DNA from: JADLHS01 sp964594985
Lineage (GTDB): Bacteria; Verrucomicrobiota; Verrucomicrobiia; Limisphaerales; JADLHS01
Assembly (NCBI GenBank): GCA_964594985.1
Contig: CAZQNQ010000020.1
Coordinates: 1 to 64,000 of the forward strand
Direction: 5' to 3'
Length of the DNA stretch: 64,000 bases
A program made the translations under genes and the position numbers. The notes below the pieces were generated by a model. That model searched no databases. It was given only the letters and a program-made list of their open reading frames with translations, and was not told the DNA's origin. Positions 1 through 10,400 of this stretch are shown here, in pieces (the first letter of the stretch is position 1; every line of letters begins with the position of its first letter).

Positions 1-30
1 ACGGCGCGCACGGAGTGACGCGCCCTACCA
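1..30. repeat. Family F palindrome half (GGCGCGCACGGAGTGACGCG)
   Basis: The window opens inside a repeat that recurs at 36.14 kb, 36.79 kb and, as inverted pairs, at 57.46-57.53 kb and 59.89-59.96 kb. It carries the self-complementary core CGCGCACGGAGTGACGCG followed by CCCTACC. Only one arm is visible because the window starts here. Confidence 0.75.
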
Positions 31-112
31 TCCTGCTCAATTCGGAAATTTATTTCGAGAATCACTCGATCCGTGTTAGAGCGTACTGCAAAAAGAAGGT
101 TGGAAACAATGG

Positions 113-254
113 AGTGCGACTGAAACGGCTGCGCCGCTTAGGTTCTTACTCTTAATCTTGTTCTTAATCTTAATCGCCCGGGCCTGAAGATTAAGAACAA
201 GATTAAGATTACGATTAAGAATCGCGGCGGTGAACGGCACTTCCAGTCACACCC
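113..254. repeat. Family E composite inverted repeat (GATTAAGAACAAGATTAAG core)
   Basis: An AT-rich inverted repeat of GATTAAG/CTTAATC units with a CCCGGGCCTG-type centre is framed by outer arms (GTGCGACTGAAACGGCTGCG on the left, GGCACTTCCAGTCACACCC on the right). The same core and the same outer arms recur at 38.32-38.46 kb, and a core-only copy lies at 19.79-19.87 kb. The AT-rich core stands out in this GC-rich DNA. Confidence 0.8.
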
Positions 255-276
255 GAAACAATGTGCCGGCGAAAGT

Positions 277-384
277 CCCCTCACCCCGGCCCTCTCCCCA
301 TCCGATGGGGAGAGGGTGGCCGCCAGGCCGGGTGAGGGGAATTCGTTTCCGACAGACAGTTTGCGAACTGTTCTTAGCCGGAAC
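277..384. repeat. Family C palindrome with extended flank
   Basis: CCCCTCACCCCGGCCCTCTC ... CCATCCGATGGGGAGAGGG ... GGTGAGGGG forms a long hairpin. The adjoining GAATTCGTTTCCGAC ... TTTGCGAACTGTTCTTAGCC recurs in inverted order at 4.40-4.45 kb beside another family C copy, so the mobile unit is longer than the hairpin. Further copies are inside uvrD and mnmA. Positions 385-590 hold no feature I can support. Confidence 0.75.
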
Positions 385-590
385 GATGTCGCTGAAGATC
401 AATGGTGCCGCACGCCAAGGACGCGGCGGACGCAAAGGGGGAAGTTTCGGTCGTATTCCGGGCGTCGTTGCTGGCACTGATGAGGTTGCGCTATGGCGGC
501 GTTTAATCCGGCTGGTTTGCTTTGCGGCCTTCGCGTCCTTGGCGTGCGGCGCAAGGAGTTTTCGGCTGAGAGCGGTTTAAGTTTTGCCGG

Positions 591-661
591 AGCCACCGAC
601 ATGAGGAGGCGGACGCAAAGCAGCCTGATAAAGCGAACCGCCTCATTACTTCGGCGGCTAC
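591..661. repeat. Family D palindrome, intergenic copy
   Basis: GCCACCGACATGAGGAGGCGG pairs imperfectly with ACCGCCTCATTACTTCGGCGGC. It is a diverged relative of the perfect palindrome found in frame inside the LuxE-like gene at 26.4 kb. Confidence 0.65.
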
Positions 662-721
662 AGTTTTTATGAACCCGCTCTAACTTACGGGCACTGGTGG
701 TTTGCTTTCCGTCATCGCCTT

Positions 722-1525
722 TCAGCCCTGATCGAGCACCAGACTGCTCGCCCTGAGTTGCTCGGGAGTGGGCGCTTCTTCGTTCAGGAGCGGTGGAGCA
801 TTGTTGGAGGCAAACGCCAGATAGATGAACGCCAGCGGATAGGTGGGCAAAATCAACAGGAGTGCCGTCCAAAAACCTTTGCCCCGTGCGCCCGCAATCC
901 GGAACGACCATAGGATATGCGCCCAAATGTTGAGGAGCGGGATCGGCAGCGCCAATAGCCACAAAGGTGACATCTTGGCCGCCCGGAACAGCGGCACGAA
1001 CTGCACGATCGGAATCCACATCAAGATCCCCGCCGGGCAACCGGCTTTCTGGCAGATCAATGAACCGCAGAGGCAAAAGAAGAGATAACTGATCACCATT
1101 GCGCCCAAAACCACGCCGATAATTTTGGCATCCAGTTTCAATGGGGGCGTGCCGGCGGGCGCGTAGCTGTTCCAGGTTTCCTCGATCTGCGTGGCTGGAA
1201 TCACCTCCACCAGAGAGCGCGCCTTGGCAGAGACCGTCAAAGAACTCAGATCCAGTTTCGATCTGGGGGCGACGTAACCCAACTCCGCCTGCACTGCGGG
1301 CGATAATTCGGCGACCTTCAAACTGGTCAACCCCGTCGCATGCTGGATGACGATGTAGTCCTGAGACTTCGTAGTCACAGTTACATTTGAGTACACCCCT
1401 GTCTTGGTTTCAACCAAAGCAAAAGTCTCATCAGCCGCTGTGCCGCGGTGTGGTATCAACAGCAAAGCCAGCCACAACCCTAAAAACGGGCTGATTGTTC
1501 GATTCTGTCGGCGTTTCATAATCAT
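722..1525 (-). CDS. DUF5684-like secreted/membrane protein
   Basis: Predicted 267-residue protein of unknown function. The chosen ATG gives a signal peptide (MIMKRR, then a hydrophobic stretch ending near AADETF); a second ATG two codons on is an equally good start. A soluble region of about 130 residues follows, then four hydrophobic segments in the C-terminal half. The stretch from CLCGSLICQKAG through WIPIVQFVPLFRAAKMS to FRIAGARGKGFW resembles DUF5684 membrane proteins, often seen beside signal peptidases, but no such neighbour is present here. The upstream reading frame extends further but overlaps a decayed region, so the shorter start is preferred. Function cannot be assigned. Confidence 0.7.
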   Translation of the reverse strand: MIMKRRQNRTISPFLGLWLALLLIPHRGTAADETFALVETKTGVYSNVTVTTKSQDYIVIQHATGLTSLKVAELSPAVQAELGYVAPRSKLDLSSLTVSAKARSLVEVIPATQIEETWNSYAPAGTPPLKLDAKIIGVVLGAMVISYLFFCLCGSLICQKAGCPAGILMWIPIVQFVPLFRAAKMSPLWLLALPIPLLNIWAHILWSFRIAGARGKGFWTALLLILPTYPLAFIYLAFASNNAPPLLNEEAPTPEQLRASSLVLDQG

Positions 1526-1682
1526 TTGAATGACGGTGCGTCCCTGCCGCGTTGCAAGTTTGCAATCGACGCAACTACCATGGCACACGCCGTGCCAGTG
1601 GTTAGGTTGTGGTTTGGAACAAGTGCTGCCCGCAAGCTGTTGGGTCAAATCCAGGCGGCAAAATCTGTGTTTCATCTGTGGC

Positions 1683-1814
1683 TAAACTGCCGGCGTGATT
1701 GCTTTGCTTGATTACGGTTTGGGCAACCGGCGCAGCGTCCACAAGGCCTTGCTCAAGGGCGGCGCAATCGTGCGCGCTTTCCGAGGCGACCCGCTGTTGG
1801 GTGCGCGTCGATGA
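1683..1814 (+). pseudogene. Truncated duplicate of the hisH 5-prime end
   Basis: From the GTG at 1695 about 80 bp are nearly identical to the start of the intact hisH at 2993 (GTGATTGCTTTGCTTGATTA ... CACAAGGCCTTGCTCAAGG). Similarity then fades after a small deletion and the frame ends at a TGA at 1812. A TAAACT hexamer lies 6 nt ahead of the GTG. It encodes only about 39 codons and lacks the catalytic Cys-His-Glu residues, so it cannot be a working glutaminase. Confidence 0.75.
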
Positions 1815-1865
1815 GGCGGAAATTTTTGGCTTTTTACGACGCCAAAAAAGTAAAACCCTGCAACG

Positions 1866-2007
1866 CCGTTGGGGTGGGGCAGGGGATTCTTTGATCGCCA
1901 CAGGCGCGTGGCAGATCCAGCTTGAACGTTCGCCCGCCGAGTGGTTGCACCAAGGACTAGCAGTCAGCACAGTGGCCACGCAATTGCCGGCGGGAAAGCT
2001 GCCTTGA
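1866..2007 (+). pseudogene. Possible C-terminal remnant of a PfkB-type sugar kinase
   Basis: One plus-strand frame reads GGAGDSLIATGAWQIQ and continues to GLAVSTVATQLPAGKLP before a stop. GAGDS followed by a helix and an A-rich segment is what the ATP/anion-hole end of PfkB family kinases looks like. No upstream kinase body is present, so this would be a decayed tail. Resemblance is short and the call is tentative. Confidence 0.3.
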
Positions 2008-2020
2008 AAGCGGGCTTAAA

Positions 2021-2725
2021 CTATTTCTTTCGTTGAAGTAGCACGGCGCAATTCCAAGTGAGGAATTCACGCAAGCCTGGCAGCGCGGTGATGAATGCAA
2101 ATTCAGGATAATAGCGTGGGGCAGTCTTGATGATGGCCAGTTCTGTTTCGCGCCTGATAAATCCAAGAGTGGCTCCTATATAGGTTGGAAACAAATCAAC
2201 ATAAGGTGTGTGATTACGCTTCCGGCCAATGATCTTGTCGTAAATTAAATGACCTCGGCGCGAGCCAAGATAATGAAAGGGAGAGAATTCGTGTCCACCC
2301 CATGGCGAGAGCCAATTCGTCCAGCTGAGATACAAAACTCCAGTGTCGGTAAGCAGTTCGTGCGCGCTTTTTAGAAAGGCGTCTGGTTTTGATAGATGTT
2401 CAAGGACGTTAGAGCAAATAACCAAGTCATACCTGCCAACAGTTGAAATCTGATCCTGGTCAATATTGAATTTGACAAAGTTCTCCGCGACAATGTCCTG
2501 GTTTAGGAAATTTTTTTCGTCGGAAAATGTCACCTGACATCCCTCTCGGATCAACTCGGATCCCAATACCCCATGGCCACATCCCAAATCCAAGGCGCTT
2601 ACATTGCGACCGAGTGCCACGCCCTGTTTTTTAATCCATTCTATTGCGTCTCTGGCCTGCATCCGGTAAAAGTCTTCGTCATCCTTATGACTCAGGTGTT
2701 GTGCAATCAACTTATGAATGATCAT
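2021..2725 (-). CDS. Class I SAM-dependent methyltransferase
   Basis: A 234-residue protein with a Rossmann-type methyltransferase core: motif I ALDLGCGHGVLG near residues 44-55, an acidic SDEKN loop after the next strand, and the motif IV-like DLVICSNVLEHL near 104-115. The C-terminal part (HEFSPFHYLGSRRGH onward) resembles methyltransferases of glycan or small-molecule pathways, but the substrate is unknown. The gene is visibly more AT-rich than its neighbours and sits between a broken copy and the intact copy of hisH, pointing to acquisition or local rearrangement. No partner gene is adjacent on the same strand. Confidence 0.85.
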   Translation of the reverse strand: MIIHKLIAQHLSHKDDEDFYRMQARDAIEWIKKQGVALGRNVSALDLGCGHGVLGSELIREGCQVTFSDEKNFLNQDIVAENFVKFNIDQDQISTVGRYDLVICSNVLEHLSKPDAFLKSAHELLTDTGVLYLSWTNWLSPWGGHEFSPFHYLGSRRGHLIYDKIIGRKRNHTPYVDLFPTYIGATLGFIRRETELAIIKTAPRYYPEFAFITALPGLREFLTWNCAVLLQRKK

Positions 2726-2992
2726 GGTTTCCTAAATTTGAGTTGGTATTTGTGAATTTCGCAAATCAATTTTTGATGTATCTGGCTAGTAGAGAGGAAA
2801 TGAGACCGGGTTTACTTCCAGGGTGAACTTCAAATGATGAGTTGTAGTAGATGGGCGCGAGAAGCAGCCTGTGTTAAAACTGCCCGAAGAAACTCAGGTT
2901 CAGTCAATGCCGGGATCGGAAGTTTTGGGTGCAATCGGGTGTCTCCACTTTTCTTCATTTAAAATTTTGCACTTTTCATTTCTAATTATCGA

Positions 2993-3610
2993 GTGATTGC
3001 TTTGCTTGATTACGGTTCGGGCAACCTGCGCAGTGTCCACAAGGCCTTGCTCAAGGTCGGCGCGGACGTGCAGATCGTGCAGCGCCCGGAAGGGATGCGC
3101 GCCGCAAGTGCCGTCGTGCTGCCGGGCGTCGGCGCGTTCGACGATTGCATCAACGCCCTTCGCAAACAGGAATTGCTCGAAGCCTCCCGCGATTTCATCA
3201 AAACCGGCAAACCGTTCCTCGGCATCTGCGTCGGCTATCAGGCGCTGTTCGAGCGCAGTGAAGAATTCAACAGTTGCGCGGCGGGCCTCGGCGTATTTGG
3301 TGGCAGCGTCGTGCGCTTTGCGGAAAAGCCTGGGCTGAAGATTCCGCAGATCGCGTGGAATCAGATCGAGATCACGCGCCCTGATTGCCCACTCTACCGC
3401 GACGTGGCCAACGGCAGCTACGTCTATTTCGTCCACAGCTTTTATCCGCAGCCGACGGACGCGGGCATCGTTGCCACGCGCACGGATTACGGCGGCAACT
3501 TCGCTTCTTCGATCTGGAAGGACAACGTTTTCGCGACGCAGTTCCACCCGGAGAAAAGCCAGAAGGTGGGTTTGCAGTTGTTGAAGAACTTCGTCGCGCT
3601 GGCGAAATGA
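2993..3610 (+). CDS. hisH: Imidazole glycerol phosphate synthase, glutaminase subunit
   Basis: Class I glutamine amidotransferase of histidine biosynthesis; it makes ammonia from glutamine for HisF, which closes the imidazole ring. At 205 residues it has normal length. The nucleophile Cys79 lies in GICVGYQALF (more usual is GICLGMQLLF), and His185 and Glu187 in QFHPEKSQ complete the triad. GTG is used as start; no Shine-Dalgarno sequence is evident and an AT-rich TAATTAT lies just ahead. No other his gene is nearby, so the pathway is dispersed. A truncated copy of the 5-prime end lies 1.3 kb upstream. Confidence 0.95.
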   Translation: MIALLDYGSGNLRSVHKALLKVGADVQIVQRPEGMRAASAVVLPGVGAFDDCINALRKQELLEASRDFIKTGKPFLGICVGYQALFERSEEFNSCAAGLGVFGGSVVRFAEKPGLKIPQIAWNQIEITRPDCPLYRDVANGSYVYFVHSFYPQPTDAGIVATRTDYGGNFASSIWKDNVFATQFHPEKSQKVGLQLLKNFVALAK

Positions 3611-3684
3611 TTTTCGGCGCTTGGCAATTCAGCATCCTTTGCTACGTTCAATGAAGTTGTCTGAACCATTAAACTGAAATCATT

Positions 3685-4299
<615 letters not shown>

Positions 4300-4330
4300 G
4301 CCTGCGAGCCGCAGAACTGATTCAACTCAA

Positions 4331-4360
4331 CGCGCCGATGGAAACGTCGGCGCGTTTTTT
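4331..4360 (+). terminator. Rho-independent terminator after the SOD gene
   Basis: Stem CGCGCCGA/TCGGCGCG with an 8-nt loop (tggaaacg) and a run of six T residues, 31 bp after the stop codon. Confidence 0.9.
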
Positions 4361-4402
4361 GTGCTGCCGGTTTTCGCCCCGGCGGGTTTCAGTTTGGTCT
4401 TG

Positions 4403-4498
4403 CCGGTTTAGAACAGTTCGCAAAATGTTGGTCGGAACCGAATTCCCCGCACCCGGCCAGCGGCCCCCCTCTCCCCATCCGATGGGGTGAGGGGCCTT
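4403..4498. repeat. Family C palindrome, inverted partial copy
   Basis: Contains CCGGTTTAGAACAGTTCGCA, GTCGGAACCGAATTCCCC and the hairpin core CTCTCCCCATCCGATGGGG-TGAGGGG. The order is the inverse of the copy at 277-384, with the shared flank on the left. It lies between the SOD terminator and the 3-prime end of the rhomboid gene. Confidence 0.7.
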
Positions 4499-4539
4499 TC
4501 GCCAGCACCCCGTTCCCGACCTTCATTTGGCAGGGCGCT

Positions 4540-5388
4540 CTATCTGTGAAGCTCTTTTGATAACGTCTCCAGCCGCTTGCGTTCGCTGGCAGACAAACTG
4601 TGGATGCCCTGCTGGCTGACTTTGTCGAGTAACCCGTCAATCTCCGCCAGTTTCTCATTGCGCCGCCGGTTGTGTTGATAGCGTTGTGACCGGTCATCGC
4701 CGAGGGCCGCGTCGTAATTGTCACTGCGCCGCCGCCGCAGTCGCAGCGGATCACCAATCAACCACCATAAAATTACGAGCGAAAGTGCCAGCACCGTGAC
4801 GAATAATCCCGGCGCTGCGAAAATCATCCGTGGATACAGGGCGGTGGCTGCCAGCAGTCCGATGATCGCGCCACCGAGATGCGCGTCGTGACCGATGTTG
4901 TCAGTGCCGCGTCGGTGAGCCCAAAACGAGCCCACCAGAAAGAACACGGCGTAGATAACCGTCGGGATGCCGATGGGAATCGGGAACATCATGATCGCGC
5001 CGCCGGGCAGCAGAAAGATGGAGGCGAAGATCACGCCGCACACGCCACCCGAAGCTCCCAGCGCACTGTAATCTTCCTTCCGGTGGATGATGAGGGACAG
5101 CGCCGAGCCGCCCAGGATCGCCGCGCCATAAATCAGCAGGAGCGGCAGCGGGCCGTAAACGAGTTCGAGGTTCTGGCCAAAGCTGTAAAAGCTGAAAGCG
5201 TTGAAACCGAAATGAATCCAGTCCGCGTGGATCAGTCCCGAGGTCAGCATCCGCTCGTATTGTTTGCGCCGGAGAATCGCAAACGGCTTGAACATCAATC
5301 GCTCCAGCAAATCACGCCGGCGAAAGGCCAGAAAAGTGATCACTCCGGTGATGACCACGACTGCGGTTGTGACTGGTGGAATATTCAT
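4540..5388 (-). CDS. Rhomboid family intramembrane serine protease
   Basis: Membrane protease cleaving transmembrane substrates. The catalytic serine is in ALGASGGVCGVIFA and the catalytic histidine in IGHDAHLGGAIIGL; the H-A-D-W-I-H-F-G-F-N-A region of the second helix matches the family pattern. Six or seven hydrophobic segments are visible. After the membrane core there is a basic, charged cytoplasmic tail of about 75 residues (LRLRRRRSDNYD ... LSKELHR). ATG at 5388 is preferred; a TTG 69 bp upstream would overlap dinB. It follows dinB on the same strand and may be cotranscribed with it. Confidence 0.9.
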   Translation of the reverse strand: MNIPPVTTAVVVITGVITFLAFRRRDLLERLMFKPFAILRRKQYERMLTSGLIHADWIHFGFNAFSFYSFGQNLELVYGPLPLLLIYGAAILGGSALSLIIHRKEDYSALGASGGVCGVIFASIFLLPGGAIMMFPIPIGIPTVIYAVFFLVGSFWAHRRGTDNIGHDAHLGGAIIGLLAATALYPRMIFAAPGLFVTVLALSLVILWWLIGDPLRLRRRRSDNYDAALGDDRSQRYQHNRRRNEKLAEIDGLLDKVSQQGIHSLSASERKRLETLSKELHR

Positions 5389-5446
5389 GCCCGCTGATTC
5401 GTGCGGATAATTTGCCGAAGCGGGGCCGGGCGGCAAGTCTTGGTTC

Positions 5447-6532
5447 TCAAGTGCCAAAGGGCAGTCGCAACTGGCTGACCTGTGCTTCCAGCAAACCGCT
5501 CACGCCGAGTCCAATCAATCGCAGCGGCCGGTTTACGAGTTTCTCCCGCCCCAACAACCAACAGCCAAGGCGGTAAATCTCCTTCGCGTCCGTCAGCGGT
5601 TCTTCCATGGAAATCTGACGGGTGAGCGACGTGAAATCACCGTAACGCACCTTTACTTGAACGGTGCGCGCGGCGAGCCGGCGTTTGGCCAGACTCTTCG
5701 CGATGTCCTCGGCTTGTTCCTTCAAACAGGCGCGCAGGGTCGGGCGGTCATCGGTGTCGCGGAGAAAAGTGTTTTCGCTGCTGATGCTTTTGACCTCGTC
5801 GCCCAAGTCCAGCGGGCGATCGTCTGCACCAAAAGCAAAGCGCTTCAACTCTGGCCCCCACGATCCGACCAGTGCCCGCAAATCGCCGGGATGATTCTGC
5901 AAATCACCGACGGTGCGGATGCCCGCACGGAGCAAGTTCTCCTCGGTCACTTTGCCAACGCCGTGAAGCGAACGGACCGGCAGCGGTTTTAGAAATGCCA
6001 CCTTCTCTGAGTCGCGGATGAGTGTGAGGCCGTCCGGCTTCTGGAAATCACTCGCCAGCTTCGCGAGCAGTTTGTTCGGGGCGATGCCGATGGTGGCAGT
6101 TAATCCGCGCCGCTCGCGGATGGCGGCTTTGATCTGGCGCGCGAGGGGCAGGGCGAGTTCGAGGCTTTCATCTGCTGTCGCGCCTTGGTGCGGAACGGAC
6201 ACGTCCACGTAAGCCTCATCCACGGAAACCTGCTGGATCAATTCTCCGGCAAATTCCTGCACGATGGCCATGATCTCGTGGGACTCGTTGCGATAAGCCT
6301 CCATGCGCGGGCGCACGAACACCCCTTTGGGACACAATCGCCCCGCCGTCACGCTGGGCATCGCCGAGCGCACCCCAAACTTCCGCGCTTCATAACTCGC
6401 CGCTGCCACCACGCCGCGCTGAGTTGGTGGCGAGCCGACGATGACAGGCTTTCCTTTCAGCGCGGGATTATCCCGCTGCTCCACGGACGCGTAAAACGCA
6501 TCCATATCAAGATGGAAGATGACGCGAAACAT
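5447..6532 (-). CDS. dinB: DNA polymerase IV (Y family)
   Basis: Error-prone lesion-bypass polymerase. It begins MFRVIFHLDMDAFYASVEQR with the first catalytic aspartates, and carries SVDEAYVDVS with the second acidic pair, a TIGIAPNKLLAKLASDFQKP palm segment and the helix-hairpin-helix region PVRSLHGVGKVTEENL. Length of 361 residues is typical. The C-terminus QLRLPFGT resembles a beta-clamp binding motif (QxxLPF). Start is taken at the ATG before FRVIFH; a GTG five codons earlier is possible. Confidence 0.95.
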   Translation of the reverse strand: MFRVIFHLDMDAFYASVEQRDNPALKGKPVIVGSPPTQRGVVAAASYEARKFGVRSAMPSVTAGRLCPKGVFVRPRMEAYRNESHEIMAIVQEFAGELIQQVSVDEAYVDVSVPHQGATADESLELALPLARQIKAAIRERRGLTATIGIAPNKLLAKLASDFQKPDGLTLIRDSEKVAFLKPLPVRSLHGVGKVTEENLLRAGIRTVGDLQNHPGDLRALVGSWGPELKRFAFGADDRPLDLGDEVKSISSENTFLRDTDDRPTLRACLKEQAEDIAKSLAKRRLAARTVQVKVRYGDFTSLTRQISMEEPLTDAKEIYRLGCWLLGREKLVNRPLRLIGLGVSGLLEAQVSQLRLPFGT

Positions 6533-6562
6533 AGGAGCGCCGAGCACCGTCTCGGCTCGTTG

Positions 6563-7339
6563 CTATTTCCCTTCTAGTTCGTTGTCTGGTCTTGGCAGTA
6601 CCAGCCGCCGATATTCATCCCGAAACCTTGCGCTGCTAAACGGCCATTCTGCCGCTGCCCGGCACAGCTTCGCCTTCACCGGATTGTTCTCAATGTAATG
6701 AATGGCCACCCGCGCCTGCTCTTCATCGCGCATGAACGTGTCCCAATACTCGCGCTGCCAAAACGATTGGAGCGCCGATCTCCTGGTCGGCGCGTTGGCA
6801 GCGGTCTTGTCGTCGAGCCGATCAGGAGATCGGCGCTCCGCCCGCAGTTGCGCTAGCGCCTTGGGCGCAACGAATTTCTTCCATGCCGCCACCATCTTCC
6901 ACAACGGCATTTCCCAAACATGCACGAGCACATGCACGTGATTTGGCATCACGCACCAGGCAAGCAATTCGTAACGCTTGTTGTGGAAGTATTGCAATGC
7001 CTCCTCGCAAAGCGTTGCGGTACGCGGCTGGCGTAACCAGCATTCACCAACCCCACGATCCAAGTATTCCTCCAGCTTGGTGCGGCGGTCGCGAACATCT
7101 TCAATTTTGAGCAGGTGTTCCCATTCACTTCGTCGTGACGTGGGCATGGAATCCTCCAACCGAAACGTCACAAACTGGACGAGCCCGGGGAAATCGCAGT
7201 GCGGCAGATACCCGCGCTCGTGCCAGCCGAGGAAACCAAGTTTGCGTTCTCCGTCGGTGAGTTGGCGGCCGCACCAATGGTTTTTATCTTTTACCAGGTC
7301 GCGCAAGTATTCGCGTTTCGAGCGCGGTGGGTTTGGCAT
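6563..7339 (-). CDS. REP-associated tyrosine transposase (Y1_Tnp, RAYT) no. 1
   Basis: HUH-type single-strand transposase of the RAYT group, which act on REP palindromes. The metal-binding motif is VMPNHVHVLV; the downstream helix carries FWQREYWDTFMRDEEQ and HYIENNPVKAKL, the usual C-terminal RAYT signature. A family A palindrome is embedded in frame between these two blocks (about residues 168-191, AERRSPDRLDDK), so the protein is longer (258 residues) than a typical member. Another family A copy lies just upstream of the gene. The gene is not flanked by insertion-sequence ends; RAYTs are usually single-copy and immobile. Confidence 0.9.
   Translation of the reverse strand: MPNPPRSKREYLRDLVKDKNHWCGRQLTDGERKLGFLGWHERGYLPHCDFPGLVQFVTFRLEDSMPTSRRSEWEHLLKIEDVRDRRTKLEEYLDRGVGECWLRQPRTATLCEEALQYFHNKRYELLAWCVMPNHVHVLVHVWEMPLWKMVAAWKKFVAPKALAQLRAERRSPDRLDDKTAANAPTRRSALQSFWQREYWDTFMRDEEQARVAIHYIENNPVKAKLCRAAAEWPFSSARFRDEYRRLVLPRPDNELEGK
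6769..6839. repeat. Family A palindrome inside RAYT 1
   Basis: GGAGCGCCGATCTCCTGGTC pairs with GATCAGGAGATCGGCGCTCC around a roughly 30-bp variable centre. It is read through by the transposase frame, giving the peptide ERRSPDRL that also appears in the aconitase. Confidence 0.9.
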
Positions 7340-7381
7340 GGCGACTTTGTAACAATCTTCCGGCGGCTACGCGATAGGAAA

Positions 7382-7452
7382 GGAGCGCCGATCTCCTGAT
7401 CGGCTCGATGGTTTGAATGGTTGAAACGAACCGATCGGGAGATCGGCGCTCC
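7382..7452. repeat. Family A palindrome between acnA and RAYT 1
   Basis: GGAGCGCCGATCTCCTGATC and GATCGGGAGATCGGCGCTCC form a near-perfect inverted repeat with a short AT-richer centre. It ends 5 bp before the aconitase stop codon and lies 42 bp upstream of the RAYT start. Confidence 0.9.
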
Positions 7453-7457
7453 GGGGA

Positions 7458-10250
<2,793 letters not shown>

Positions 10251-10293
10251 AAAAAATGGTTCAGGCCGGATTCCGGCTCAAATTAAGCCGAAA

Positions 10294-10321
10294 CTGTGAA
10301 GATTGCGGGCGCGGCAGTCAA
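10294..10321 (-). promoter_or_regulatory. Predicted acnA promoter
   Basis: Read on the minus strand: TTGACT, 16-bp spacer, TCACAG. This would put the transcript start roughly 35-40 nt ahead of the aconitase ATG. The 16-bp spacing matches seven other promoters predicted in this window. Confidence 0.5.
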
Positions 10322-10400
10322 GCGCAGGGAAAGCATGTTGCTGAGGTTTGGTGCATGATTTTCAGTTCACAATTTCATCCCTCTGCGGCAACATCTCGCC

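Noticed and set aside
230..580. 116-codon open frame in the first 600 bp
   Set aside because: It runs through a family C palindrome and low-complexity DNA, with no start signal or similarity.
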